This document shows, one piece after another, positions 43,834-52,204 of a stretch of DNA of 64,000 bases. Source of the stretch: DAISIK01 sp036822055 (GTDB lineage Bacteria; Verrucomicrobiota; Verrucomicrobiia; Opitutales; Puniceicoccaceae); the NCBI GenBank assembly GCA_036822055.1, contig DAISIK010000013.1, forward strand, positions 1 to 64,000, in the 5' to 3' direction. Position 1 is the stretch's first letter, and every line of letters starts with the position of its first letter. Under the pieces are notes generated by a model that saw only the letters and a program-made list of their open reading frames with translations, was not told the DNA's origin and did no database searches. A program made the translations under genes and the position numbers.

Positions 43834-44787
43834 ATGCCGAAACTGCTGGTGATCAAACCTTCTTCATTGGGTGATATCATCCACGGCTTGCAGGCTTTGG
43901 CTGTATTCAAAGAGAAAGAACCGGATTTGGAGGTAACCTGGGTGGTTCGGACGCTCTTTGCGGATCTTGTTGAAGGCAGTCCTTTGGTCGATTCGATCAT
44001 CCCGTTTCGACGCGAGGATGGGTGGCAAGGGTTTCGAGAGGTATGTCGGGAGGTTAGGAACTGGAGGGGGGATTGCGTCTGGGACCTTCAAGGTTTGGCG
44101 CGGACCGGAATCTGGACCCACTTGGCCAAAGGAGAAAGAAAACTCGGTCGAAGGGATGCGAGGGAGGGGGCAAGGTGGTTTTATCCAGAAACCGTGGCAT
44201 TGCCACCGGGAGGGAAAATGGCGCATGCGCTGGACGTTCTCTTGGCTTTCCCGGAAGCGATGGGGGTGGTCTCCAAAGAGGTTCCGAAACTAGTGCTTGG
44301 TGACGAAGCGCTCGATGAGGAATTTGAGAGCTTTGTGAGCAGTTACCCCCACCCGATCTTTGTTTTTCCAGAGAGTCGCCGTGCTGAAAAATGCTGGACG
44401 GGGTTTGATTCCCTAATCTGCCGGTTGCTTGAGGAGGGTAGGTCAGTGGCAGTTTTTGGGACTGGCGCGCCCGTTTTGAGTAGGAGGGAAGGTTGTTACG
44501 ATGGCAGGGGCAAGCACTCCTTGAAAGCTCTCTGTGGGTTGATGAGGCGGGCTCGAGCGGTGGTGGCGAACGATAGTGGGCCGATGCATTTGGCGGCGGC
44601 TTTGGGCATCCCGACCCTCGCTCTGTTTGGTCCAACCGATCCGGTTCGCTATGGACCCTGGCCGAGCTCGAGAGCCACGAATCGGGTGGTTCGTGGCGAG
44701 GGGGGAGACCTCTCATCTGTTCGTGTCGAGGAGGTAATGTCTGTTTTGGAGGAGTTGACCTCTCTTGCCATAAAAGGCACTGGTTAG
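43834..44787 (+). CDS. GT9 glycosyltransferase (heptosyltransferase I-like)
   Basis: 317 residues from ATG 43834 (MPKLLVIKPSSLGDI) with AAGGA 9 bases upstream. Seen: the N-terminal SSLGDIIHGLQAL motif, WDLQGLARTG, and the donor-binding block VVANDSGPMHLAAALGIPTLALFGPTDP. It resembles WaaC/RfaC, which adds heptose to Kdo2-lipid A, but the sugar cannot be read from sequence. It starts 54 bases from the divergent acyltransferase-GT9 fusion, so a shared LPS-core promoter region is likely. menB follows 2 bases later. Confidence 0.87.
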   Translation: MPKLLVIKPSSLGDIIHGLQALAVFKEKEPDLEVTWVVRTLFADLVEGSPLVDSIIPFRREDGWQGFREVCREVRNWRGDCVWDLQGLARTGIWTHLAKGERKLGRRDAREGARWFYPETVALPPGGKMAHALDVLLAFPEAMGVVSKEVPKLVLGDEALDEEFESFVSSYPHPIFVFPESRRAEKCWTGFDSLICRLLEEGRSVAVFGTGAPVLSRREGCYDGRGKHSLKALCGLMRRARAVVANDSGPMHLAAALGIPTLALFGPTDPVRYGPWPSSRATNRVVRGEGGDLSSVRVEEVMSVLEELTSLAIKGTG

Positions 44788-44789
44788 GG

Positions 44790-45620
44790 ATGACCAATTG
44801 GGAGCAGCGAGGCAGTTTTCGAGATATTCTTTACCACAAATCGGGGGGTATCGCCAAGGTGACGATTAACCGTCCGGAAAAGCGGAATGCATTTCGACCC
44901 GAGACAGTCTCGGAGATGTATCAAGCTTTTATCGACGCTCGCGAGGATCCTGAGGTTGGGGTGGTTCTTTTGACGGGAGCCGGGCCGCACACAGATGGGA
45001 AATATGCCTTTTGTTCGGGCGGGGATCAAAGTATCCGGGGTAAGGCTGGTTATGTCGGGGGAGATGGCGTTCCGCGTCTCAACGTCCTCGACCTGCAAAA
45101 ATTGATCCGGTCGATGCCCAAGGTGGTGATCGCATTGGTGGCTGGCTATGCGATCGGGGGAGGGCATGTATTGCATGTGATTTGTGACCTGTCGATTGCG
45201 GCGGACAACGCGATCTTTGGTCAAACTGGACCGAAGGTGGGAAGCTTTGATGGGGGTTTTGGGAGCAGCTACCTCGCTCGCATCGTTGGCCAGAAGAAGG
45301 CCAGGGAAATTTGGTATTTGTGCCGTCAATACAATGCCAGGGAGGCCCTGGAGATGGGGTTGGTGAATGCAGTCGTACCGGTGGCTGAGCTGGAGGCTGA
45401 AGGGGTTCGTTGGGCTGAGGAGATCCTCGAGAAAAGTCCTTTGGCCATTCGATGCCTCAAGTCGGCTTTTAATGCCGAGTTGGACGGACAGGCTGGAATC
45501 CAGGAACTAGCTGGTAATGCCACGCTTCTGTACTACCTGACTGAAGAAGGTAGCGAAGGGAAGTCGGCCTTTCTGGAGAAACGGAAGCCGGGCTTTAAGA
45601 AATATCCCTGGTTGCCCTGA
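44790..45620 (+). CDS. menB: 1,4-dihydroxy-2-naphthoyl-CoA synthase
   Basis: Crotonase-fold enzyme of menaquinone synthesis, 276 residues. Seen: INRPEKRNAFRPETVSEM, FCSGGDQSIRG, AIGGGHVLHVICDLSIA, GQTGPKVGSFDGGFGSSYLA in two adjoining parts, and a C-terminal KRKPGFKKYPW. The SGGDQ and FDGGFG blocks are specific for MenB among crotonases. Points to menaquinone respiration. It overlaps the VTT gene by one base (TGATG). No other men gene is nearby. Confidence 0.94.
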   Translation: MTNWEQRGSFRDILYHKSGGIAKVTINRPEKRNAFRPETVSEMYQAFIDAREDPEVGVVLLTGAGPHTDGKYAFCSGGDQSIRGKAGYVGGDGVPRLNVLDLQKLIRSMPKVVIALVAGYAIGGGHVLHVICDLSIAADNAIFGQTGPKVGSFDGGFGSSYLARIVGQKKAREIWYLCRQYNAREALEMGLVNAVVPVAELEAEGVRWAEEILEKSPLAIRCLKSAFNAELDGQAGIQELAGNATLLYYLTEEGSEGKSAFLEKRKPGFKKYPWLP

Positions 45621-46399
45621 TGGATTCGGGGCCTCCGCTTGGAAAAAAATCCGGGACGGGCTGGAGAGTTCATCCGGTCTTCTGGTCTGTGGGATTGTTG
45701 ATCTTATTGGTGTTTGGTTTGGCCTTGGTTGGGACGGCGCTCGAGTACCAGGAATTATTGGTTGAGGGAATCTCCAGGGTGGATGAGGCTCTGCGAGGGC
45801 GGCCGGTTTTGCTTCTCGGAGCGATCGCAGTAGCCCCGACTTTTGGGTTTCCGATCAGTGTTCTCCTGGTAGCGGCAGGTTATGCAGTGTTGCCAACCTT
45901 TGGGACCGTTCCTGGGTTGGGGCTGATTCTCTCGGCCGTGAGTCTCAACATCCTGGGGACCTATCTTCTGGCGCGGCAGTTTTCGGTTTTTTTTCGCGGA
46001 CTTCTCGAGGCCAGAGGTTACCGACTACCTGTTTTGCAGGAAGGTATGGGGCTACGGCTCACCCTTCTGGTGAGGATTGTGCCGGGGGTTCCCCTCTTCG
46101 TTCAAAATTATCTCCTCGGAGTAATCGGCGTACCGATCCGGGCATATCTGTTGGGTAGCTTTCCGCCACAGTGGATAATTTCAACCTTGATAGCGGTCGG
46201 GGGCGGGGCGGCCCTGGTCGGTGGTTGGAGGGTGCTGGTGTTGGCGATGGTCGGACTGGGCCTGATTTCGTTGGTTCTCTGGTGGCTCGGTCGTCGCTTG
46301 AGGCGTGATCCGGTTTTATCGCGTGCGGTCGAGGAGATCAGAACCGGTGAATCCGGGGTGGCTAAGAGTGATGGGGCAACTTATCCAGATAGGCCTTGA
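45620..46399 (+). CDS. VTT/TVP38-TMEM64 family membrane protein
   Basis: 259 residues, about six hydrophobic segments. The family core is visible as a re-entrant region near 75-100 (APTFGFPISVLLVAAGYAV) and a later RIVPGVPLFVQNYLLG with the conserved Arg-x-x-Pro and Asn-Tyr. VTT/DedA-like proteins have been linked to lipid scrambling or flipping. Coupled to menB. Its 3' end overlaps the mntR 3' end by 38 bases. Confidence 0.82.
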   Translation: MDSGPPLGKKSGTGWRVHPVFWSVGLLILLVFGLALVGTALEYQELLVEGISRVDEALRGRPVLLLGAIAVAPTFGFPISVLLVAAGYAVLPTFGTVPGLGLILSAVSLNILGTYLLARQFSVFFRGLLEARGYRLPVLQEGMGLRLTLLVRIVPGVPLFVQNYLLGVIGVPIRAYLLGSFPPQWIISTLIAVGGGAALVGGWRVLVLAMVGLGLISLVLWWLGRRLRRDPVLSRAVEEIRTGESGVAKSDGATYPDRP

Positions 46400-46808
46400 A
46401 AGCATTGAGGGTTTCATCGCTGAGGTGGTGCTCAATGCCCTCGGAGTCGCGGGTGGCGGTCTCTTGAGAGACGCCGAGAGCGAGGAGAAACGATTCAACG
46501 AGATGGTGGCGGGCAAAGCAGGACCGGGCTAATTGACGACCCCTAGGCGTGAGCGAAATGCCGTCCTGATCTTTGGTCAAGAGTTGCTCATGAGAAAGTT
46601 TCTCAAGCGCCCGAATAACCGTAACATGGGAGACCCCGAAGACCTTTTGGAGGTCGACAATCCGAATGGAGGCGATTTCGTCCTCAAGGCGATAGATGGC
46701 CTCAACGTAATCTTCGGTACGCTCATCCCGGTGTTGTTCGCGCACCGATTGGTGAACCGTAGATTCCAGTCCCGGTTGGCTAGGTGGGTTATCGGCCTTG
46801 TCTTCCAT
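46362..46808 (-). CDS. mntR: MntR-like DtxR-family transcriptional regulator
   Basis: 148 residues from ATG 46808 (MEDKADNPPS), the size of E. coli MntR; the frame is open 48 codons further upstream without support. A winged-helix domain (about 28-90, RTEDYVEAIYRLEDE and GVSHVTVIRALEKL) is followed by a metal-binding dimerisation domain (LVESFLLALGVSQETA, SEGIEHHLSDET). It carries no SH3-like third domain. It probably represses manganese uptake genes when Mn2+ is bound. No transporter gene is adjacent. Confidence 0.82.
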   Translation of the reverse strand: MEDKADNPPSQPGLESTVHQSVREQHRDERTEDYVEAIYRLEDEIASIRIVDLQKVFGVSHVTVIRALEKLSHEQLLTKDQDGISLTPRGRQLARSCFARHHLVESFLLALGVSQETATRDSEGIEHHLSDETLNAFKAYLDKLPHHS

Positions 46809-46925
46809 TCCGGGTCTCTGGAGTCTGCCTGAGCTGTTTGGCGGGTAAAGGGTAAAGTAGCCGGGAGACCTCCGGGGTGTCTTGGAGTGGACGGTGAGGC
46901 GCGGCGCGGCGTGGCGTGACGCGCC

Positions 46926-46950
46926 GCCCACACGCTGGAAGCGTGTGGGC
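46926..46950. repeat. REP-like 10-bp palindrome
   Basis: GCCCACACGC (46926-46935) and GCGTGTGGGC (46941-46950) form a perfect stem with a TGGAA loop, 14 bases past the ilvB stop. There is no T-run. G+C-rich simple sequence (GGCGCGGCGC) flanks it. It resembles extragenic palindromes that occur in many copies in Verrucomicrobiota genomes; only one copy is seen here. Confidence 0.6.
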
Positions 46951-46963
46951 ACTCTACGGGGGA

Positions 46964-48757
46964 TTAGGCCGTGATGATGTCCTTGGCAGACTTGCCTTGG
47001 GGGATCATGGGAAGGACGTGCTCGGTGTAGGGAATGATGATGTCGAGCAGGTAGGGGCCATCGTGATCAAGCATTTCCCGGATGGCGGGGCGAAGGTCCT
47101 CCCTGCGCCAGACGCGGCGGGCCTTCACTCCGAAGCCCTCTGCAATTTTGACATAGTCAGGATAGATTGCAGACAGGTTTTCCGGACCTCCGATGTTTTC
47201 GGGATCTCCGAGAATTGTTTGGCCCCGGCAACCTTCGTAAAAACGGTCCTCCCATTGAACGACCATCCCGAGGTGCTGGTTGTTAAGGATGAAGGCCTTG
47301 GCATTGATGGACTCTATTTTTGCAGTGGCCAACTCCTGGATGTTCATGATGAAGGAACCATCCCCATCAATGTCGATGACCTCTTTATCCGGGAAGGCAA
47401 CCTTAGCGCCAATAGCAGCCGGATAGCCAAAGCCCATTGTGCCGAGACCGAGTGAGCTAAGGTAGGTTCGTGGTTCCTTGAACCGGTAGAACTGAGCTGC
47501 CCACATTTGGTGCTGGCCAACGCCGGTGGTGATGATCGCATCCCCTTTGGATTCCTCGTAGAGAATCTTGATGGCTTCTTGTCCAAGGATATGGGGCGAT
47601 TCGTTGTAGGTAAAAGGGTGGTCGACTTTCCACTGGTTGAGCCGCTCCATCCAATCGGAGATGTTTGGTCGCCGGAACGTGCGTTCTTTGACCAGGGCTA
47701 CCAAGCGGTTAAGCGCATAGCCGAGTTCACTGTGGATCGGGAAATGGGCTCGTTTGTTTTTGTGGTGTTCAGAGCGATCCAGATCGAAGTGGACGATGGT
47801 GGCGTCCGGGGCAAAGAGCTCCACCTTTCCGGTGATCCGATCGTCAAAGCGAGCCCCGCAGCAGAGCAAGAGGTCGCTTTCGCAAACTGCCCAGTTTCCG
47901 GCCACCGTTCCGTGCATACCAAACCAGTAAAGGCTCTGGGGATGGTCAGGATCAATGGCTCCCAGACCCATCAGGGTACTGGCAACCGGGATGCCGGTGA
48001 GGTCGGCAAATTCCCTGAGCGCAGCGCTCGAGTTTGAAGAGAGGACCCCTCCGCCAGTGTAGAGGATCGGGCGATTGGCGCGTTCGATAAGGTTGAGAAC
48101 CTCGATGAGTTCCTCATCACTTGCCTTGGGAGGCTCAGGGTAGCCGGGCAAGTACAGTGAGGTCGGGAAACGGGCACTGAAGATTTTTTGCTGAACATCC
48201 TTGGGGATGTCGATAACGACTGGGCCGGGTCTACCGGAAGTAGCAATGTGGAAAGCTTCCCTCATGATGGTCGGCAGCTCGTCCGCATCAAGCACAAGGT
48301 AGCTGTGCTTCACAATGGGCATGGTCATCCCCAGAACATCGGTCTCCTGAAAAGCACTTTTACCGATAAGCGTTTGGTAGACCTGACCTGTGATAGCGAT
48401 CAAAGGAATGCTATCCATGTAGGCATCCGCAATGCAGGTGATGAGGTTGGTGGCTCCGGGACCGGAGGTAGCCATACAGACGCCGGGCTTCCCGGTGGCA
48501 CGGGCATAGCCCTGGGCCATGAAACCGCCACCTTGCTCATGCCGTGGCAGAACGGTTCGAATGTGGTCTTTGGCGCGGACCAGGGCTTGGTGGAGCTCCA
48601 TTGAGGCTCCCCCGGGATAGGCAAAAACGACCTCGACACCCTCGCGCACCAGGCACTCGACGACGACGTCGGCACCCTTCATGTTCTGGACAACCTCAAA
48701 TTGAGGTTTGAACGGAAGAATGTTCTCTTCGATGCTTGGGAGGGGGCTACTACTCAT
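46964..48757 (-). CDS. ilvB: acetolactate synthase large subunit, biosynthetic type
   Basis: ThDP- and FAD-dependent enzyme of Val/Leu/Ile synthesis, 597 residues. Seen: FAYPGGASMELHQAL, the catalytic Glu in VLPRHEQGGGFMAQGYAR, TSGPGATNLIT, an AFQETDVLG block, and the ThDP motif DIDGDGSFIMNIQELATA. It has an N-terminal extension of about 25 residues before the core. No small subunit (ilvN) or ilvC follows; the gene ends at a palindrome, so its partners must be elsewhere. Confidence 0.95.
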   Translation of the reverse strand: MSSSPLPSIEENILPFKPQFEVVQNMKGADVVVECLVREGVEVVFAYPGGASMELHQALVRAKDHIRTVLPRHEQGGGFMAQGYARATGKPGVCMATSGPGATNLITCIADAYMDSIPLIAITGQVYQTLIGKSAFQETDVLGMTMPIVKHSYLVLDADELPTIMREAFHIATSGRPGPVVIDIPKDVQQKIFSARFPTSLYLPGYPEPPKASDEELIEVLNLIERANRPILYTGGGVLSSNSSAALREFADLTGIPVASTLMGLGAIDPDHPQSLYWFGMHGTVAGNWAVCESDLLLCCGARFDDRITGKVELFAPDATIVHFDLDRSEHHKNKRAHFPIHSELGYALNRLVALVKERTFRRPNISDWMERLNQWKVDHPFTYNESPHILGQEAIKILYEESKGDAIITTGVGQHQMWAAQFYRFKEPRTYLSSLGLGTMGFGYPAAIGAKVAFPDKEVIDIDGDGSFIMNIQELATAKIESINAKAFILNNQHLGMVVQWEDRFYEGCRGQTILGDPENIGGPENLSAIYPDYVKIAEGFGVKARRVWRREDLRPAIREMLDHDGPYLLDIIIPYTEHVLPMIPQGKSAKDIITA

Positions 48758-48952
48758 AGAATTTCTTAGATAAACCTACAAACCAATGGTAATCGACCTG
48801 ATTGGCAAGCCTATTGGGCCTCGACGGTCTGGTGCTGATTTGCTGCCTGAGGTTGGTGGGACGATACAGTAAGGGAAACACTGTTTGGGGTTGGCCCCTC
48901 AGAAGGGTTTGAAGAAGGCCTTGAAAGGCGATCCGTTGAAGTAGAGAATTCT

Positions 48953-49432
48953 TTGATCTTGCCTGGAGTCCGGTCGTCTGAGACGAGAACCGGAGTGACC
49001 GAGAAAGAACTGCAAGAACGGCTGGAAAAGGTTGAGAAACTGTTCGCGGGTTCGACCTTTGAAGGTGAACGGGGGGCCGCGAGCTCGGCTCTGGAGCGCC
49101 TGAGGGAAAAGCTGAGAGGCATGGCGAGCAATGATCAAGCGGCCGAATTCAAGTTTTCCGTGAGGGAATACTATTCGCGGTTGCTCCTCGTTGCCCTTTT
49201 GAGGCGGTACGGCATTCGACCTTACCGGCGACCTCGGCAGCACCAGCAGACGGTAATGGCCAAGGTTCCAAGGCGTTTCCTCGATGAGACTCTATGGCCC
49301 GAGTACCAATCGTTGAATAAGGTACTGACGACTTTTTTGAATGAGACAACCCAACGGATTATCCGGGAAAACATTCACAAGGACGTTAGAGAAGCTGACG
49401 AAGAGGACGGCCCGGCGATGGCAATCGAATGA
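48953..49432 (+). CDS. hypothetical protein, DUF2786-like N terminus
   Basis: 159 residues. The N-terminal helix pair (ELQERLEKVEKLFAG and GERGAASSALERLREKL) recalls the DUF2786 motif of phage- and plasmid-type proteins, but weakly. The basic middle (RYGIRPYRRPRQHQQ) and helical C terminus suggest nucleic-acid or protein binding. Start TTG 48953 or GTG 48995; no good Shine-Dalgarno. Divergent from ilvB by 195 bases and convergent with the RimK-like gene. Function unknown. Confidence 0.55.
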   Translation: MILPGVRSSETRTGVTEKELQERLEKVEKLFAGSTFEGERGAASSALERLREKLRGMASNDQAAEFKFSVREYYSRLLLVALLRRYGIRPYRRPRQHQQTVMAKVPRRFLDETLWPEYQSLNKVLTTFLNETTQRIIRENIHKDVREADEEDGPAMAIE

Positions 49433-49466
49433 CCGGTTTACCGGGATCTGTAGCCGACCTGGTGGT

Positions 49467-50933
49467 TCAGGAGCGGGCCTGCTCGATTCGTTTGCGAAAA
49501 ACCCGGGCGATCCGCCGGTAGAGTTCCATCCCGAGACAGGCATCTTCAACATCACTTTCGATTGATGGATTATCGTTGACCTCGATGACCAGAATGCGGT
49601 TGCCAATCTGCTTTAGATCAACTCCGTAGAGTCCATCCCCGATCAAACGAGCGGCTCGGAGAGCTATTTCAACGACCTTGGGAGGGGCCAGCTCGATGTG
49701 GATGGTCTCTGATTTTCCAATGACTGAGGAACGATCAGCAGCCGCCCAGTTGTAGATCTGCCAGTGACCGGGTGCCATGTGGTAGCGACAGGCGAAGAGG
49801 GGTTGGTGGTCTAGTATTCCGATGCGCCAATCGAACTCGCTAGGAGTAAACTCCTGCGCGATGACGAGGTCGGAGTCTTTAAGCATTTGTTTGAGGAGGG
49901 CTTCCAGTTCGGCGGGAGTCTCTGCCCGGCGGACGCCCCGGCTGAATGCTCCATCCGGGATTTTTAAAATGACGGGCAGGGTTATTTTGGAAAGCCGGGA
50001 AGGACGGAGATCCTCTCGGGTGAGGATTCTGGTCTCTGGTGCGGGAATCTTGGCCCGGGCGAGCGACTCCGCGAGGTAAATTTTGTTAGAGCAACGGAGG
50101 ATAGACCAAGGGTCGTCAATGACGATGACTCCCTCGGCATGGGCGAGGCGGGAGAGCCGGTAGGTGGGGTGATTTACCGAGGTGGTTGAACGAATGAAAA
50201 GGGCATCGAATTCGGAAATACGATCAATGTCGCTGCGGGTGATCGTCTCGACATGAAACCCCATCTCACGAGCCGCTTTGGTAAAGAGTTGGATGGCTTC
50301 GGGGTCTGAAGGAGGTTCAACCTCAGAGGGGTCGAGGTAGATGGCGAGGTCGTATAGAAAGCGATTTTTGATAACTCCCGGCTGCCTTTTCTTGCCAAAA
50401 TAGATAGAGGCAAATCGGACGATTTCAGAGCGATCGGTTTCCGGAATCTGGTTGGTGGCGAGGGGGGCGACCTTGGAAAGAAACCACCTGTCGGTTTTGG
50501 AAAAGGTGACTTTGAGCAGCGGTGAGGGAAAGAGTCTATAAAGGTTTGTGGCAAGGCGGGCGAAATGGGGTTGGAGGCTCTGGCCGAAAAAAATGGAAAT
50601 GGAGACCTCCCGCCCGGGCTGATCCTTGAGGGAATCCTGAACGACCTTATCAATTTCTTCCGCGAGGGAGCGGGCGACGGCCGGGCTGCCGAAGTCGCGT
50701 AGGGTGGTAACGCTGGGGATGGCCCGCTGGCCACGGGCTTCGGCGAGAAGGGATACGTAGTATCCAAGACTCTGATACGCGTAGGAACGGCACAGATTGA
50801 AGACTCGAGCGCCGAAGTATTTGGAAACGCCGTCGGGCGAGAGGTAAGCCCGGGCCGAAAGTACCTCAACTGACTCGAGAGGGATGTTCCAAGTGGCTGG
50901 ATTATCAACAACGAGGAGGTTCCTGATGGGCAT
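49467..50933 (-). CDS. RimK-like ATP-grasp ligase with N-terminal RLAN domain
   Basis: 488 residues. The first about 160 residues (LLVVDNPATWNI, SKYFGARVFNLCRSYAYQS) match what I know as the RLAN domain preceding some RimK-like enzymes. After a linker, residues about 285-480 form an ATP-grasp domain (VILKIPDGAFSRGV, FDWRIGILD, and the metal site LVIEVNDNPSIESDVED). Such enzymes join an amino acid or amine to a carboxylate with ATP. The substrate is unknown. The start codon directly follows the GNAT stop. Confidence 0.87.
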   Translation of the reverse strand: MPIRNLLVVDNPATWNIPLESVEVLSARAYLSPDGVSKYFGARVFNLCRSYAYQSLGYYVSLLAEARGQRAIPSVTTLRDFGSPAVARSLAEEIDKVVQDSLKDQPGREVSISIFFGQSLQPHFARLATNLYRLFPSPLLKVTFSKTDRWFLSKVAPLATNQIPETDRSEIVRFASIYFGKKRQPGVIKNRFLYDLAIYLDPSEVEPPSDPEAIQLFTKAAREMGFHVETITRSDIDRISEFDALFIRSTTSVNHPTYRLSRLAHAEGVIVIDDPWSILRCSNKIYLAESLARAKIPAPETRILTREDLRPSRLSKITLPVILKIPDGAFSRGVRRAETPAELEALLKQMLKDSDLVIAQEFTPSEFDWRIGILDHQPLFACRYHMAPGHWQIYNWAAADRSSVIGKSETIHIELAPPKVVEIALRAARLIGDGLYGVDLKQIGNRILVIEVNDNPSIESDVEDACLGMELYRRIARVFRKRIEQARS

Positions 50934-51374
50934 CTATTGGATTTCCGGGGTGAAGGTCATGCGAACGGCCAGGGTGTGCGGGCCATAGTAGTCGGGCAAA
51001 AGATCTCTCTCGACGAAGTGGTGTCTGCGGTACCATTCGACCAATCGTGGATTCGATGTATCTGCCTCCAAAATGATTTTGCGAACGTGTTTCTCTTTCC
51101 CCCGGTCGATGGCGAAATGCAGCAATTTCGAGCCAAGTCCAGTCGCCCGTTGGCACGGGGAGACGGCGAGGGAGTGGATGCGGAGTGCCTGCTTCAGGAA
51201 GCGGAGGTGAAGGGCACCGCAAAGCAACAACCCATCGAGCGCCATCCAAATCTCGTGATGAGCGTGAGCCAGTGATCGGCGGAGGGTTCTTCGTGAATCC
51301 TGCCGAGCAGGTTCAAAACAAATTTCCTCCAGCTTGAGGATGGAATCGAGGTCTTTGAGGGTGCCAAGTTGCAA
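50934..51374 (-). CDS. GNAT-family N-acetyltransferase
   Basis: 146 residues, single GNAT domain. The acetyl-CoA loop is seen as LAVSPCQRATGLGSKLLHFA (Q-R-x-x-G-L-G form of the Arg/Gln-x-x-Gly motif), and the C-terminal strand as LEADTSNPRLVEWYRRHHF. Start TTG 51374 with no Shine-Dalgarno. It ends exactly where the RLAN-RimK gene begins. A GNAT beside RLAN-RimK is a recurrent pair as I remember it, so a joint pathway (acylation plus ligation of one small molecule or peptide) is inferred. Confidence 0.83.
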   Translation of the reverse strand: MQLGTLKDLDSILKLEEICFEPARQDSRRTLRRSLAHAHHEIWMALDGLLLCGALHLRFLKQALRIHSLAVSPCQRATGLGSKLLHFAIDRGKEKHVRKIILEADTSNPRLVEWYRRHHFVERDLLPDYYGPHTLAVRMTFTPEIQ

Positions 51375-51698
51375 TGAATGCTTCGGTATTCACTCTAGCG
51401 AAGACATAGGATAATTGGCCTGTAAATATTCTTTTTCAGGAAAATTCCGGATCGATTCAAAAAGATTATCCGGACCGAAAGTCTGCCGGAAGCCCGGGTG
51501 GATCTAACTGGTGAGCGAAACGATGGTCTTGGAGCAAGTCGTTTGGAACTTAGGGGACGACAGGCCGAGGAGGTGACTCATGGTGGTGTACCGAAAGTTG
51601 AGAAACTCGCGCCAGTCGGGAGATTCCGCGGAAGTCTTCAGACTCCCTTTTAAACTTGCCCTCCGCCCGAGGTGTCAAAATCGATTCCGAGCCGGCGC
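51375..51698. other. no intact gene; possible frameshifted 3' end of next gene
   Basis: Between the GNAT gene and the hypothetical gene at 51699 there is no confident ORF. On the minus strand, 51698-51650 reads in another frame as a protein-like tail that may belong to the upstream gene. The remaining 275 bases (51375-51649) show no gene, repeat or terminator I can support. Confidence 0.4.
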
Positions 51699-52130
51699 TC
51701 AATCTCGCAAAGTTGGTTCCTGGACGGTCTGGGAGACGTGGGTAAGGGCCTCCCGAATCATTTTAATGTCCTGCTCCATAGCAGCTATTTTTCGAACGAC
51801 CCGCGGTTCCAGATCGATGAGGTTGCGGGCCTCAACGGTGATGCCGGCGCCAAGAACTTTCACACCGCCGAGACGGCGAAAGACGGGTAGCATCTCGATG
51901 CGCGTATCAATCTGGACGAAGTAAGTGCCGTCGGCGTCTTTGCGGATCGGGCTTATCCGGATTGAACGGGATCGATGCTGGCTAAGTTTCTTTTCGACGG
52001 CAAGGATCCTATGGTGGGGTCGATCCGGGGATGGACGCGGGTTCTCCGGGAGGCTGTTCAGAGAGGTGTCACCGGGTACTTTAGACGAGAAGGAACGAGT
52101 TGGTTTTGATGGTTTAGAGATAGAGATCAT
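51699..52130 (-). CDS. hypothetical protein, possibly frameshifted near its 3' end
   Basis: 143 residues as it stands. The N-terminal 60 residues are Ser/Pro/Arg-rich. Residues about 60-135 look like a real folded domain (DADGTYFVQIDTRIEM, then VRKIAAMEQDIKMIREAL), which ends in a helix. The frame stops after VQEPTLRD. Skipping one base near 51718-51720 would let the helix continue (LCEIERRLGIDFDTSGGG) to a stop at 51650. No family recognised. It lies downstream of the GIDE-LemA gene on the same strand. Confidence 0.45.
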   Translation of the reverse strand: MISISKPSKPTRSFSSKVPGDTSLNSLPENPRPSPDRPHHRILAVEKKLSQHRSRSIRISPIRKDADGTYFVQIDTRIEMLPVFRRLGGVKVLGAGITVEARNLIDLEPRVVRKIAAMEQDIKMIREALTHVSQTVQEPTLRD

Positions 52131-52204
52131 GTCTCCGAACAGAAGATGGGATGCCTGGAAAGGTCGATAGTTGGGCCGGAATGTGGGGGGTATTTAGCGA
52201 TGCA

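Noticed and set aside
48811..49131. 106-codon minus-strand ORF upstream of ilvB
   Set aside because: Ser/Pro/Arg-rich shadow composition overlapping the plus-strand hypothetical gene. An ilvB leader peptide was considered, but no run of Leu/Val/Ile codons with an attenuator was seen.
51580..51924. 114-codon plus-strand ORF preceded by a perfect GAGGAGG
   Set aside because: The ribosome-binding match is striking, but the product is Arg/Ser/Thr-rich and antisense to a better-looking minus-strand gene, so the site is probably chance.
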